Below are positions 43,653 to 52,535 of a DNA stretch of 64,000 bases, one piece after another. The translations under genes were made by a program, and so were the position numbers. Each line of letters starts with the position of its first letter. Within the stretch, counting starts at the first letter, position 1. Below the pieces are notes generated by a model. It worked only from the letters and a program-made list of their open reading frames with translations. It made no database searches and had not been told where the DNA came from. Origin of the DNA: Clostridiales bacterium S5-A14a (GTDB taxonomy: Bacteria > Bacillota > Clostridia > Peptostreptococcales > Anaerovoracaceae); assembly GCA_000758905.1 (NCBI GenBank), contig JRNA01000010.1, positions 1 through 64,000 on the forward strand. The letters run 5' to 3'.

Positions 43653-44702
43653 TTATTGTTTACGTCTCCTTCCAAAAATCACAATGTATGCCACGGCTGT
43701 CATTATCGCTGAGATAATCAATTGGGTATAGTATGCAAGTCCCCTGCTTACAATGAGTGCTGGAGTTGTAAGGTTGCTACCCAAAACAGGCCTGAAAATC
43801 AGATTAAAGATATGTTCACTTGCGCCCATTCCTCCTGGTAGAGGTAACATGTCGACAGCTAGTGAAATCAATCCCTGTAGCCACGTCGCAGTAGCCGGAC
43901 CGATGTCAGTATATCCAAAGCTTACTATAACAAGATACGTAGTAAAAAACAGTATCGTTCTCTGTATAAACGTGATGCCAAGCACTCTTGCCATAAGGGC
44001 CTTATGTTTCATCAAATTCTTTGATCGCACCACATAGTCACTCATGGCTTTTTCAGCCTTATTTTCAATTATATAAAACTTCCTTTTCTTAAATATCTTC
44101 GATAAACTTCCGAAAATCCACATTACGATTGTTTCAGCTAGTTTAGGCTTTATTGCCAAAGTTATCATAAACCACACAATTACCACATTCATCGCTAGTC
44201 CTAGGTAGATCCAAGGCATTGCAGAAGTAAGCAAGCCGTAAATGCCAGCTGGTTTAAATATAACAAGGGCAAATCCGTAAATCAGCAAAACTGTTTTGTA
44301 GTTAATTGTAACGATCAGTAGCGCTAAAGTCGATAACTGCACGGGCACCCCATCCCTGTTCATGAACCACGCCTGCATTGGTTGTCCGCCAGAAGCCGAC
44401 GGTGTCACGCAACAGAAGAAGAATCCCACAAAAGAGTAAAGGCTGCAATTCCACAAAGTTGTTTTGTACCCCAAGGCACGCAGAAGATATTTAAATATTA
44501 CCGCCTCGCCCAGAATGAACATGAGTACACAGACCGAGCCTATCACCCATAAAAACCAATATGCATCCTTGATGTAACTTTTGATAACATCAACATCCTC
44601 ATTATGAAAAACATAAAATAATGTAACCCCAATGCAGAATGCAAGAAAAACTGCATTTAAGAAAACTTTTTTAAATTTTTTCAAGTATGATTTAGATCCC
44701 AT
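43653..44702 (-). CDS. YbhN/UPF0104-type membrane protein (LPG flippase-like)
   Basis: About 349 residues and eight or so membrane helices, with the family pattern FFFCCVTPSASGGQPMQAWFM and LPLPGGMGASEH. The family resembles the flippase half of MprF (lysyl-phosphatidylglycerol synthase); its natural substrate is unknown. It lies between a PAP2 phosphatase and pssA, which fits a role in lipid movement. I prefer the ATG at 44702 to a TTG 30 nt earlier. Confidence 0.82.
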   Translation of the reverse strand: MGSKSYLKKFKKVFLNAVFLAFCIGVTLFYVFHNEDVDVIKSYIKDAYWFLWVIGSVCVLMFILGEAVIFKYLLRALGYKTTLWNCSLYSFVGFFFCCVTPSASGGQPMQAWFMNRDGVPVQLSTLALLIVTINYKTVLLIYGFALVIFKPAGIYGLLTSAMPWIYLGLAMNVVIVWFMITLAIKPKLAETIVMWIFGSLSKIFKKRKFYIIENKAEKAMSDYVVRSKNLMKHKALMARVLGITFIQRTILFFTTYLVIVSFGYTDIGPATATWLQGLISLAVDMLPLPGGMGASEHIFNLIFRPVLGSNLTTPALIVSRGLAYYTQLIISAIMTAVAYIVIFGRRRKQ

Positions 44703-44706
44703 TATT

Positions 44707-45384
44707 CTATGTAAAATTCTTCCTTCTAACAAAATACTCGCCGATTAAAAGCGATATTTCAGCAAGTGCAATCCCGCCAAACACATCCACAATATAATGC
44801 TGCTTGGTCAGCTGTGTGGAAATACAAACAGCAATTGCAAATGCATAAGAAAACACCTTATACCAAGTCGAGACTCTCGTCCCCCTCAGGCCAATTGCGC
44901 ACAGCCAGCTCACAAGGCAGTGAATGGACGGGAATAGGTTCGTCGGACTATCCATTATATAGATGAATTTGAGTAGAAACTCCCAAACGCCGCTGCCGAT
45001 AACATCCGGCCTCACATTCGTAGTAGGTATGATGATAAAAAACACTCCGCATACTATTTTCGAAAAATAGTCAGCAAACACTAATCTGTAACAAGTGCGT
45101 CTGTTTTGTCGCGCTATAACTATGTAATTGATTGCCCAAAACGCATAGCTCAAGATGTAAATTGAAATCCATCCAGGAATCACGGGGACCTTTCGGTCTA
45201 TAGGCAATGTAAAATCATAGTGATATGCACCCGCCATCAAAATTTGAGTTATCCAGTATACAAAGGCATTCAGCACAAAACATCCCACTAGCGGCAAGAA
45301 CGCCCACCACGGCAGGATTTTTGAGAATCTCAGCTCATACCAATGCTTGAATCTCAGCACTTTATTATACATGAAATTCACCAT
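44707..45384 (-). CDS. PAP2-family membrane phosphatase
   Basis: A 225-residue protein with about six helices. The phosphatase motifs are in FPSIHCLVSW and TKQHYIVDVFGG, each with the conserved histidine. Family members dephosphorylate phosphatidic acid, undecaprenyl pyrophosphate or similar lipids. Its first codons overlap proC by 7 nt; an ATG at 45372, which has GGTGA 6 nt upstream, is an equally good start. Confidence 0.85.
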   Translation of the reverse strand: MVNFMYNKVLRFKHWYELRFSKILPWWAFLPLVGCFVLNAFVYWITQILMAGAYHYDFTLPIDRKVPVIPGWISIYILSYAFWAINYIVIARQNRRTCYRLVFADYFSKIVCGVFFIIIPTTNVRPDVIGSGVWEFLLKFIYIMDSPTNLFPSIHCLVSWLCAIGLRGTRVSTWYKVFSYAFAIAVCISTQLTKQHYIVDVFGGIALAEISLLIGEYFVRRKNFT

Positions 45385-46172
45385 TTTCGCAAGGTCGCGT
45401 CCACTGCCTCAATCACGGCATTTCTGAACCCACAGGCCTCTAAAGCTGATACTCCGCAGATTGTGGTTCCTCCTGGGCTGCAAATTTCATCCTTAAGTTC
45501 TCCAGGATGTTTTTCGCTTGCGATTGCTAGCGAGCCGGCTCCCTCTATCATCTCCGCCGCTAATTTGTATGCTAATTTTCGTGACAAGCCGTTTTTCACT
45601 GCAGCATCTGCCATCGCTTCAAGGAACATGTACACAAAAGCTCCGCCGCATCCAGAAACTCCTGATGCAACTTCCATTAGGTTATCATCTACTTCCTCAA
45701 CATAGCCAAGCGAGTTCAACAAAATATTGGTTTTTTCGAAGATTTCTCCTTGCATTGAGTGAGTTTTTTCTCTAATTATTACGCCTCGTCCAACTTCAAC
45801 GGCTGTGTTTGGAATTATGCTGATATGTTGAGTGCCCTCATCCAGGAAATTCTCATACCAATCAAATCCTAGGCCCGCTGCAACCGATATTACAGCCTTC
45901 TCTTGGAGCACTTCTTTGTAATCCTCAAGTGCTTCCTCTACCTGGTGTGGCTTAACTGCTACAATAACAAGATCTGAATAATATGCACTCTCATACACAT
46001 CCCTGCACGGTATTGTATTCATTGATTCACAGTTTTTAACAAGCTTGTTCCAGTCCTTAGCACATGCTGTTATGTTTTTGGAAGGCATCCCTGCCTTGAT
46101 TAGCCCCATTGCAATCGCTTTGCCCATATTACCGAAGCCAATAAAGCCTACTCTTATATCTTTTAGTTCCAT
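45378..46172 (-). CDS. proC: Pyrroline-5-carboxylate reductase
   Basis: Last step of proline synthesis. The NAD(P)-binding motif GFIGFGNMGKAIAMG is split as usual at residues 9-23, and the C-terminal helical domain has the VSGCGGAFVYMFLEAMADAA segment and SPGGTT motif. The 264-residue length is normal. AAAGGT precedes the ATG, and an extended -10 element lies about 75 nt upstream. Confidence 0.95.
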   Translation of the reverse strand: MELKDIRVGFIGFGNMGKAIAMGLIKAGMPSKNITACAKDWNKLVKNCESMNTIPCRDVYESAYYSDLVIVAVKPHQVEEALEDYKEVLQEKAVISVAAGLGFDWYENFLDEGTQHISIIPNTAVEVGRGVIIREKTHSMQGEIFEKTNILLNSLGYVEEVDDNLMEVASGVSGCGGAFVYMFLEAMADAAVKNGLSRKLAYKLAAEMIEGAGSLAIASEKHPGELKDEICSPGGTTICGVSALEACGFRNAVIEAVDATLRKW

Positions 46173-46241
46173 AAATCGTTACCTTTCGTTTTAGGGTAAT
46201 TATTGTTATTAAGTTCTGACTATATAAGTTTAATCACATTC

Positions 46242-46250
46242 ATTATACCA
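46242..46250 (-). promoter_or_regulatory. Extended -10 promoter before proC
   Basis: TGG-TATAAT on the minus strand about 70 nt before the proC start. No convincing -35 box. It may drive proC and the lipid genes, perhaps even part of the polysaccharide locus. Confidence 0.5.
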
Positions 46251-46357
46251 TATATAAAGTGTCCAAAATATATTTGTTGCAAACTATTTTAGTGCTAAAT
46301 CATTTCTCAATGCTGGTTGTTGTCACGGTTGCTGTCAATTTGAATTTTCGGAAAATA

Positions 46358-46390
46358 AAAACGGCTGTAACCAAGCGATTGCAACCGTTT
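46358..46390. terminator. Terminator after tRNA-Ser, possibly bidirectional
   Basis: AAACGG...CCGTTT arms with inner pairing. T-runs stand on both sides (TTTTTATTTT on the minus strand, CATTTTTTTT on the plus strand). A G:U pair makes the hairpin slightly better on the minus strand, where it ends the tRNA-Ser transcript. Confidence 0.75.
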
Positions 46391-46403
46391 CATTTTTTTT
46401 ATA

Positions 46404-46493
46404 TGGCGGAGGACATGGGACTCGAACCCACGGGGCTGTTACACCTTACTTGATTTCCAATCAAGCTCCTTAGCCACTCGGTCAATCCTCCGC
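46404..46493 (-). tRNA. tRNA-Ser (anticodon GGA)
   Basis: A 90-nt cloverleaf with a long variable arm, as required for serine tRNA. The acceptor arms GCGGAGG and CCTCCGC pair, the anticodon loop gives GGA, and CCA is encoded. Confidence 0.96.
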
Positions 46494-46510
46494 ATAAAAT
46501 TACTTTTAAT

Positions 46511-46539
46511 AATCTATCACATCTATGACCGAAATTCAA
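46511..46539 (-). promoter_or_regulatory. Promoter of tRNA-Ser
   Basis: TTGAAT, a 17-nt spacer and TAGATT on the minus strand, starting transcription about 11 nt before the tRNA. Confidence 0.45.
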
Positions 46540-46561
46540 CACAAAACCCTAAATTTGTGTT
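46538..46561. terminator. Weak hairpin after thrC
   Basis: AACACAAA and TTTGTGTT are perfect 8-bp arms, 18 nt after the thrC stop. No clear T-run follows on the minus strand and it overlaps the -35 box of tRNA-Ser. Confidence 0.35.
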
Positions 46562-46578
46562 TTGCTAGTTTTCATATT

Positions 46579-48081
46579 TTATTTTTTTAGAGATTCCCTC
46601 ACAGCATCAGGCATTTCAGTCTTTTCAATAACTCCTTTGTGAAGGACAGGTCTTTGCTTTAGATCCGCAAAACTGCTCGGAATTTTAACCCCTGTGACTC
46701 TATTTATTTCTTGTAGATATTCAAAGTCATCGTCCATTTTTTCAATACCTATTGCATTAGCAACCGATGCAGGGAATTTATACGGACTTGCGGTAGAAGC
46801 AATCACAGTTTCAAAATCATCGCATACATGTTTTTTGTACTCAGAATATACATCATATGCAACAGCGGTATGAGTATCCATCAAATATCCGTGTTTGTTA
46901 TACATAGACTGTATAGTTTTGAGAGTCAATTCAGGGCCAACAAAACCTCCAACAAACATACCCATCTCTTTCTTGATATCGCCAGAAACCTCGTACTTAC
47001 CATTCTTCTCAAGATCAGCCATCAAGGCAGCAACTTCCTCGCTTGATTTTTCATGATCTTTGTAAACATTCATATTCAAATGGAACAAAAGCCTCTCCAA
47101 ATTGCTAGAAATCAATATATCCATAGACGGCGAGTTTGTTACATAAAAATCCCTATTCGCATCATATATGCCTGTTTCAAAGAAGTCTGAGAGAACCTTA
47201 TTCTTGTTTGATGCGCAGATAAATGTCCTAATCGGAATGCCCATCATTTTTGCATAATATGCAGCAAGTATATTCCCGAAATTTCCTGTTGGTACAACGA
47301 CATTCATAGGCTCACCAAGGTTAACAGCCTTTTCCTCAAGCAGTTTTAGATATGCATATACATAATATGCAACCTGCGGTACAAGTCTGCCGATATTTAT
47401 TGAATTTGCTGAGCTTAACAAAATATTTTTCTGAGACAACTCTTTTGCGAATTCCGAGTCAGTGAAAATAGATTTAACGCCTCTCTGTGCATCATCAAAA
47501 TTTCCCTTTATAGCAAAGACATGTGTATTTCTACCCTCCTGTGTCGTCATCTGCAACTCTTGGATCTTCGAAACCGCATTATGAGGATAGAAAACTATTA
47601 TCTCAGTTCCTTCAACATCTGCAAAGCCTTCAAGAGCGGCCTTTCCAGTATCGCCAGAAGTCGCCGTTAGAATGCAAACTTTTTTGTCGATGCCTTCTTT
47701 TTTCATCGCTGTAGTCATGAGGTATGGCAGAATGCTTAGTGCAATGTCTTTGAAAGCCGCTGTTTTGCCATGGAAAAGTTCAATAAAATGTACTGCTCCA
47801 GCCTGAACTATAGGAACAATTTCCTCTCTTTCAAATTTATCATCATATGCTGATTCTACACAATATCGCAACTCATCATCGCTAAAATCATCAAAAAACG
47901 ATTTTAAAATTATAAAAGCGACTTCCTTGTAACTTTTCCCAACCATTTCCTCAATAGTTAAAGGTAGCCTTGGGATTTCACAGGGCACGTAAAGGCCCTT
48001 ATTTGACGCTAGGCCCTTAATTATCGCAGCTGCACTTGAAATTTTCTCATTTCCGCCTCTAGTGCTAATGTATTTTGTCAT
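46579..48081 (-). CDS. thrC: Threonine synthase
   Basis: PLP enzyme making threonine from O-phosphohomoserine. The PLP lysine lies in FHGKTAAFKDIAL (near 110), with the phosphate-binding TATSGDTGKAAL segment at about 140. The 500-residue length fits the longer class of the enzyme. AAGGAG stands 6 nt before the start. No other threonine-pathway gene is adjacent. Confidence 0.95.
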   Translation of the reverse strand: MTKYISTRGGNEKISSAAAIIKGLASNKGLYVPCEIPRLPLTIEEMVGKSYKEVAFIILKSFFDDFSDDELRYCVESAYDDKFEREEIVPIVQAGAVHFIELFHGKTAAFKDIALSILPYLMTTAMKKEGIDKKVCILTATSGDTGKAALEGFADVEGTEIIVFYPHNAVSKIQELQMTTQEGRNTHVFAIKGNFDDAQRGVKSIFTDSEFAKELSQKNILLSSANSINIGRLVPQVAYYVYAYLKLLEEKAVNLGEPMNVVVPTGNFGNILAAYYAKMMGIPIRTFICASNKNKVLSDFFETGIYDANRDFYVTNSPSMDILISSNLERLLFHLNMNVYKDHEKSSEEVAALMADLEKNGKYEVSGDIKKEMGMFVGGFVGPELTLKTIQSMYNKHGYLMDTHTAVAYDVYSEYKKHVCDDFETVIASTASPYKFPASVANAIGIEKMDDDFEYLQEINRVTGVKIPSSFADLKQRPVLHKGVIEKTEMPDAVRESLKK

Positions 48082-48145
48082 TCATTTCTCCTTAAGCATC
48101 CATAGTTTATGCTAATATAACAATGCGCTTCTCTTTTGTTCTAGC

Positions 48146-48895
48146 CTATTCATCCGCAGTAATTATAATCGAGTCTAGCGTGAATTTTCCGTTTTTATTC
48201 TTCTTGAAAGTAGCACGGCATGGCTTGATATTCGTAACCTCATCTTCCCCAGCCATATTCTCATTTTTTTGATTCTCGAAATTAATTTCAAGAACGTCGT
48301 TATTGTATCGGCCATTCTTTATTACTATATGTCCCATATTTGTAGCTCCAATGATTTGAACATAATCATGATAGTTTTTGTCGTCAGTATAGCTTTGAAA
48401 ACCGTTTTCTTCCTGATATTTTTTGTTTTTCTCAAATTGAAACGTCGTTATTCCGGATATTGTTTTGTTAATCTCGTCAATATCATACACGTAATGAACC
48501 ATCCCTCCAGGTACGTCATTCACGGTATTTTCGGTCTTTTCAAAGATAAATGGGATCAAGCTGTTTCCGTAATCATTGAAAAGGTCCTTTATTTCGTCAG
48601 CGTTCTTAGGTGCATCGAGGAATAATAACGCGGTTTGCAGATTTTCAACGCTTACCTTTCCATCTATAAGTTTTGTATAATCCTCTTCATTCTTAACTTC
48701 AACCCATTCATTGGTCGCAGGTTTATCTTTGCCATCTTTATCTGTATCTGTATTTTTTGCATTATCGTCTTGCTTGCTATTATTTCCACATGCCGGCAGC
48801 ATAGCACAACAAAATATTAGTGCAATTATGGTTAATATTTTTAGTAGGCTTTTTCTATCTGCTTTTAACATATTTGAGTCATATTTATTATACAT
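48146..48895 (-). CDS. Lipoprotein of unknown function
   Basis: About 249 residues with a lipoprotein signal (hydrophobic stretch then LPAC). A charged Asp/Lys/Asn linker follows the lipid cysteine, then a folded-looking region of about 180 residues without a family I recognise. It is probably exposed outside the membrane. AAGGAG 6 nt before the ATG at 48895 decides the start; eight codons upstream are excluded. The 281-nt gap to tRNA-Glu holds only promoter-like elements. Confidence 0.8.
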   Translation of the reverse strand: MYNKYDSNMLKADRKSLLKILTIIALIFCCAMLPACGNNSKQDDNAKNTDTDKDGKDKPATNEWVEVKNEEDYTKLIDGKVSVENLQTALLFLDAPKNADEIKDLFNDYGNSLIPFIFEKTENTVNDVPGGMVHYVYDIDEINKTISGITTFQFEKNKKYQEENGFQSYTDDKNYHDYVQIIGATNMGHIVIKNGRYNNDVLEINFENQKNENMAGEDEVTNIKPCRATFKKNKNGKFTLDSIIITADE

Positions 48896-49127
48896 TATAT
48901 ACTCCTTAAACGATTTCATAATTTAAACTGAGTCAATATTTACAGTTTTAGTATATCACAACAGGATTCCATATTCTATTGCTAATTTATCGAATTATCT
49001 AGACGCATTGTTGCAATTACCTGGATAATCCCATAGCAAAGTTTTCAACCATTTACTAGAATTTACTTTGCTTATTATCAAACTTAAATATTATATCAAA
49101 AAATACTGGACAATTATATTATTTGAG

Positions 49128-49149
49128 TGTACAATATTCATGTTGTACA
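49128..49149. promoter_or_regulatory. Inverted repeat upstream of tRNA-Glu
   Basis: TGTACAA and TTGTACA are perfect arms 8 nt apart, 28 nt before the tRNA. The downstream arm contains TTGTAC, which with TTATAT 17 nt on could be the tRNA promoter, so the repeat may be an operator over the -35 region. Confidence 0.4.
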
Positions 49150-49176
49150 TAATTTCCTATAATATTTATATGATGT

Positions 49177-49251
49177 GTCGCCTTGGTCAAGTGGTCAAGA
49201 CGTAGCCCTCTCACGGCTGAGTCAGGGGTTCGACTCCCCTAGGCGATACCA
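49177..49251 (+). tRNA. tRNA-Glu (anticodon CUC)
   Basis: A 75-nt cloverleaf with the CCA end encoded. Acceptor GTCGCCT pairs with AGGCGAT (first pair G:U). The anticodon loop CTCTCAC gives CUC, reading GAG. The other tRNAs in the window are on the minus strand. Confidence 0.92.
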
Positions 49252-49256
49252 ATCTA

Positions 49257-49302
49257 AAAAGCCCTTGAAAACATTGGATTTTCCAACGTATCAAGGGGTT
49301 TT
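49257..49302 (+). terminator. Terminator after tRNA-Glu
   Basis: AAAAGCCCTTGA and TCAAGGGGTTTT form a 12-bp stem with one mismatch and an inner small hairpin (TTGGA/TCCAA). A T-rich tract follows (TTTTGATTTTTC). Confidence 0.75.
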
Positions 49303-49322
49303 GATTTTTCTTTTTCTTCCAA

Positions 49323-49402
49323 AATTTATGCTCCAAAAGTTCCCGAAAGTTCCCAAAATGCCCCAAAGTGTGGTACAGGGTGTGGTACCCCCTGTGTTAC
49401 CC
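49323..49402. repeat. Short direct and inverted repeats next to tRNA-Glu
   Basis: AAGTTCCC occurs twice 2 nt apart, then TGTGGTAC occurs twice 4 nt apart, with ACAGGG/CCCTGT forming an inverted pair around the second. No gene lies here. Position just after a tRNA 3' end and this repeat style could be the leftover of an integration site, but no integrase is present. Confidence 0.35.
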
Positions 49403-49441
49403 TTTACTTATCGCTGCATAATTTATAAATTAATATTCCAA

Positions 49442-50290
49442 TTACAAAACAAACCGCTCAATCGCTTTCGCTACGCCATCTTCATAGCAGGTATCCGTAA
49501 CATAGTCAGCAATGTCCAGAATATATGGATGGCTATCTGCCATGGCAACACCAACCTCCGCAAGTTCAATCATCTTGCCATCGTTTGGGCTATCACCGCA
49601 GGTCATTAAATTTTTTGGTGTCAGATTCAGCATATCAAGAAGGTACATCAAAGCCTGAGCTTTGCTTGTCGTCTTTCCTCCAATTTCAACGTTGTTTGAA
49701 AATGATGACGTCAAAGTCAGTCCGCCAATATCTCCGAGTTCATTGAATACCCGCCTTCTGTCACTTTCGCCTTCAAAAGTAATCGAAATATTCTCTATCC
49801 TATCACCATGGTTTTCTGTGAATGCATAAATATCCTCTATCGGCACTCTCGTCCTAAGCACATATTCAATATCCCTATATTTATACTTCTCTGGATTTTT
49901 CTGCATACCCTCATAAACAACTTTATCAATATATGCCGTGCCGTCGACAAAAGCCTCAAAAACATATCCCATAGTCCTCGCTCTTTCAACCACGATAGAA
50001 ACATCTTCAGGCTTAATTATGTTCTCATATATTGTTTCCATATCCGCAAGTCTTATGATATGAGCTCCATTTGAAGTTACAACATACTCAATTTCTGGTA
50101 CATCAAACAAAACAGGCGGCAGAGATCGCCCCGTCCTACCAGTTGCAATAACAATGTGTGTGCCCTTTCCCTTCGCCTTCTTGAAGACATCGCGAGTTCT
50201 CGCTGATAAAAAATCCCCATACTTTAGAGTTGTTCCATCTAGATCGAGTCCTATCATCTTTATGTCGAACTTTTCACTGAATTTTTTCAT
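49442..50290 (-). CDS. Cof-type HAD phosphatase
   Basis: About 282 residues. The HAD catalytic motif is GLDLDGTTL near residue 16, and the last motif is TCGDSPNDGKMIELA near 240. The alpha/beta cap between them is the Cof/type IIB kind, which usually acts on sugar phosphates or similar small substrates. The substrate is unknown. The start is taken at the ATG at 50290 in place of a TTG 6 nt upstream. Confidence 0.87.
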   Translation of the reverse strand: MKKFSEKFDIKMIGLDLDGTTLKYGDFLSARTRDVFKKAKGKGTHIVIATGRTGRSLPPVLFDVPEIEYVVTSNGAHIIRLADMETIYENIIKPEDVSIVVERARTMGYVFEAFVDGTAYIDKVVYEGMQKNPEKYKYRDIEYVLRTRVPIEDIYAFTENHGDRIENISITFEGESDRRRVFNELGDIGGLTLTSSFSNNVEIGGKTTSKAQALMYLLDMLNLTPKNLMTCGDSPNDGKMIELAEVGVAMADSHPYILDIADYVTDTCYEDGVAKAIERFVL

Positions 50291-50362
50291 AATCAACTTT
50301 ACCTACCATTACCTCTTTTATCCACATTGCCTATCATCATCTATGGTTTGAATTATCTGCCA

Positions 50363-50965
50363 TTACCGCTGTTTCCCATCTCTAAGCGCGATGAACTCCT
50401 TGTTGTGTTCCCTAATATACTTCATGCTCGCATGCACATCATGACCAGGATATACGATAACATCATCGTCCCACTTATCTATCACATTTTTGCACGACCA
50501 TGCGAGATCCTTCTCGGAGCCGCCCTCAAACGCTGTACTTCCAAGATCAATGTCGAAAATAGTATCGCCGGAGAAAACTGTTTTGTTCTCGTAAAAACAT
50601 AGGCATATTCCACCCTCTGTATGTCCTGGCGTGTGAAGTATCCGGATTTTTAGGCCCGCCAATTCGAGCTCCTCGCCCCCACTCAAGAGATAATCCACAT
50701 GCCCCTTAAAGCCCGCTGCATCCATTTTGTGCATAAATATAGGTGCAGAATACTTCTCCGAAAGCCACGTGGCACCGTGAACGTGATCAGGATGTCTATG
50801 GGTCAACAAAATAGCTGTGCAGCGAAGGTCGTGCTCCGATAGAAAATCTATGTATTTGCTCGACTTATAGCCGGGGTCAATCACAACGCAATCGCCTCCA
50901 TCTTTTTCGTACACTATGTAACAATTGGCTTGCAAATAACCACATGGGATTGCATGTATATTCAT
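50363..50965 (-). CDS. MBL-fold hydrolase (glyoxalase II-like)
   Basis: About 200 residues with the zinc motif THRHPDHVHG, a second ligand region LHTPGHTEGG, the bridging Asp in FSGDTIFD and the final PGHD histidine. This is the common small YcbL/glyoxalase II-like hydrolase, whose substrate is usually unknown. The ATG at 50965 has GAGGAG 11 nt upstream; an earlier ATG would put that site inside the gene. Confidence 0.88.
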   Translation of the reverse strand: MNIHAIPCGYLQANCYIVYEKDGGDCVVIDPGYKSSKYIDFLSEHDLRCTAILLTHRHPDHVHGATWLSEKYSAPIFMHKMDAAGFKGHVDYLLSGGEELELAGLKIRILHTPGHTEGGICLCFYENKTVFSGDTIFDIDLGSTAFEGGSEKDLAWSCKNVIDKWDDDVIVYPGHDVHASMKYIREHNKEFIALRDGKQR

Positions 50966-51106
50966 ACTAAAAATTCTCCTCATAAATCTTTAACTATATC
51001 AGAGTAATTATACCAAATTTTATTGCAAATTCCAACGTGTTGAATTAGAATAGAGGTAGTCTGTCTTCAGAATGAAATTGTCAAATTTATTTAGAAGGCA
51101 AACCTC

Positions 51107-51135
51107 TTGTCAAGACGAAATGCGAGACATACGAT
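51107..51135 (+). promoter_or_regulatory. Promoter of the trkA-trkH operon
   Basis: TTGTCA, a 17-nt spacer and TACGAT, about 40 nt before the TTG start of trkA. Confidence 0.6.
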
Positions 51136-51173
51136 ATATTTTGGAGCTAACTATTGAAAGGTAGGAAGTATAT

Positions 51174-52535
51174 TTGGAAATTCTTATTTTGGGTGCAGGT
51201 AAACTCGGGACCAGAGTTGCTGAGGCGCTGAGTGAGGGAAATCATTCTATAACCATTGTGGACAAGTCAAGTGACGTTATCAACAGAATTAACCAGCAGC
51301 TTGACGTGCTTACTGTGCACGGGGACGGAAGAGAAAGCAAACTGCTCAAGGAACTTAAAATTGCAAACTTTGATTTTTTTGTTGCGCTAACTCATTCTGA
51401 CGAGACAAACATCATAACGGCATGTATGGCAAAGAAAATGGGAGCAAAGATGGTCATGGCCAGGGTCAGAGATCCTGAGCACATGAATCAGATGGAGATG
51501 ATTAAAGAAACTTTTGGTATAGACGTCACTCTAAACCCGGATCTTGCTATCACCAACGAAATCTACAAATATCTTGTCGAAAAATACACACTTAGTAACG
51601 GCGTGTACACTAGCGGTCGCTTTGCAATTCTTGAATTTAAGGCTAACCGCATACCTGATTTTGTCGGCAATAATATGATTCATGTCAGGAATCTATATCC
51701 TAACCTTATCGTTATAGCAATTTCAAAAAAAGGCAAAATAATAATTCCTCACGGTGACGATGTTATCGATAGGGATGATTTTGTTTACATTGCTGGAGAT
51801 AAGGATGATATTGCGATTTTAAACAAAAAAGTTCACGAGAGAGGTAAGTATACCAATATATCTAAGGTAATGGTTGTCGGAGGCGGCAAGACAGGATTTT
51901 ATCTTGCAAAGAAACTTTCCGAATTCGGTGCATCTGTTAAAATGATCGAGAAAGATAAGGCAAGGTCCCAAATGCTCTCAACTCAACTTTCTAACGTTAT
52001 GGTCATTAACGGTGACGGCACTGATATAGAAATGCTCCTAGACGAAAATCTTGATGACATGGATGCCTTTGTAACATGCACAGGTTTTGACGAAGAAAAT
52101 CTTTTGTTGGCTCTAACTGCCAAAAATCACAATATCAAGGACGTTATCGCGAAGGTAAGTCATGAAAGCTACACTGGGCTCATAGAAAAAATGGGCGTTG
52201 ATATGGTGCTGAATCCGCTCGACATCACTGCGGGCAACGTTTTTCGCATTGTTCAGGGCAACAAAAGAATTCTTTCAGCGGTGCTAATACAGGGTCAAGC
52301 TGAACTTATGGAAGTAATTGCGCAAAACGACATGTCGATGTGCAATACCAAGGTTTCTGATCTTGCGCTGCCAAATGACGTACTTCTAACAGGCATAAGA
52401 CGTGGACAAGATTTTATAATACCCGATGGGGATACACTGATTGAGCCTGGTGATAGGGTTATTATCTTGAGCCTTTTGAGTGCCATCGATGAACTTGAGC
52501 GTCTTCTGAAGAAAAAGGATGTTTTAGTGATATGA
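51174..52535 (+). CDS. trkA: Potassium uptake regulator TrkA
   Basis: A 453-residue cytoplasmic protein with two RCK units, each an NAD-binding Rossmann domain plus a C-terminal subdomain (about 1-215 and 225-453). The nucleotide motifs are LGAGKLGTRVA and VVGGGKTGFYLA. It gates TrkH-type channels in response to nucleotides. The start is TTG, set by AGGTAGGAAG upstream and by the motif at residue 5. Its stop overlaps the first trkH (ATATGA). Confidence 0.94.
   Translation: MEILILGAGKLGTRVAEALSEGNHSITIVDKSSDVINRINQQLDVLTVHGDGRESKLLKELKIANFDFFVALTHSDETNIITACMAKKMGAKMVMARVRDPEHMNQMEMIKETFGIDVTLNPDLAITNEIYKYLVEKYTLSNGVYTSGRFAILEFKANRIPDFVGNNMIHVRNLYPNLIVIAISKKGKIIIPHGDDVIDRDDFVYIAGDKDDIAILNKKVHERGKYTNISKVMVVGGGKTGFYLAKKLSEFGASVKMIEKDKARSQMLSTQLSNVMVINGDGTDIEMLLDENLDDMDAFVTCTGFDEENLLLALTAKNHNIKDVIAKVSHESYTGLIEKMGVDMVLNPLDITAGNVFRIVQGNKRILSAVLIQGQAELMEVIAQNDMSMCNTKVSDLALPNDVLLTGIRRGQDFIIPDGDTLIEPGDRVIILSLLSAIDELERLLKKKDVLVI

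Noticed and set aside
46259-46453. 64-aa plus-strand frame running into tRNA-Ser
   Set aside because: Its end is the antisense of the tRNA and it contains the terminator hairpin; not a plausible gene.
48896-49127. Gene in the gap before tRNA-Glu
   Set aside because: No frame of useful length with a ribosome site was found; the stretch holds at most promoters.
49323-49402. 3' end of an integrase gene
   Set aside because: Translations of this stretch give no recombinase motif; only the repeats are supported.
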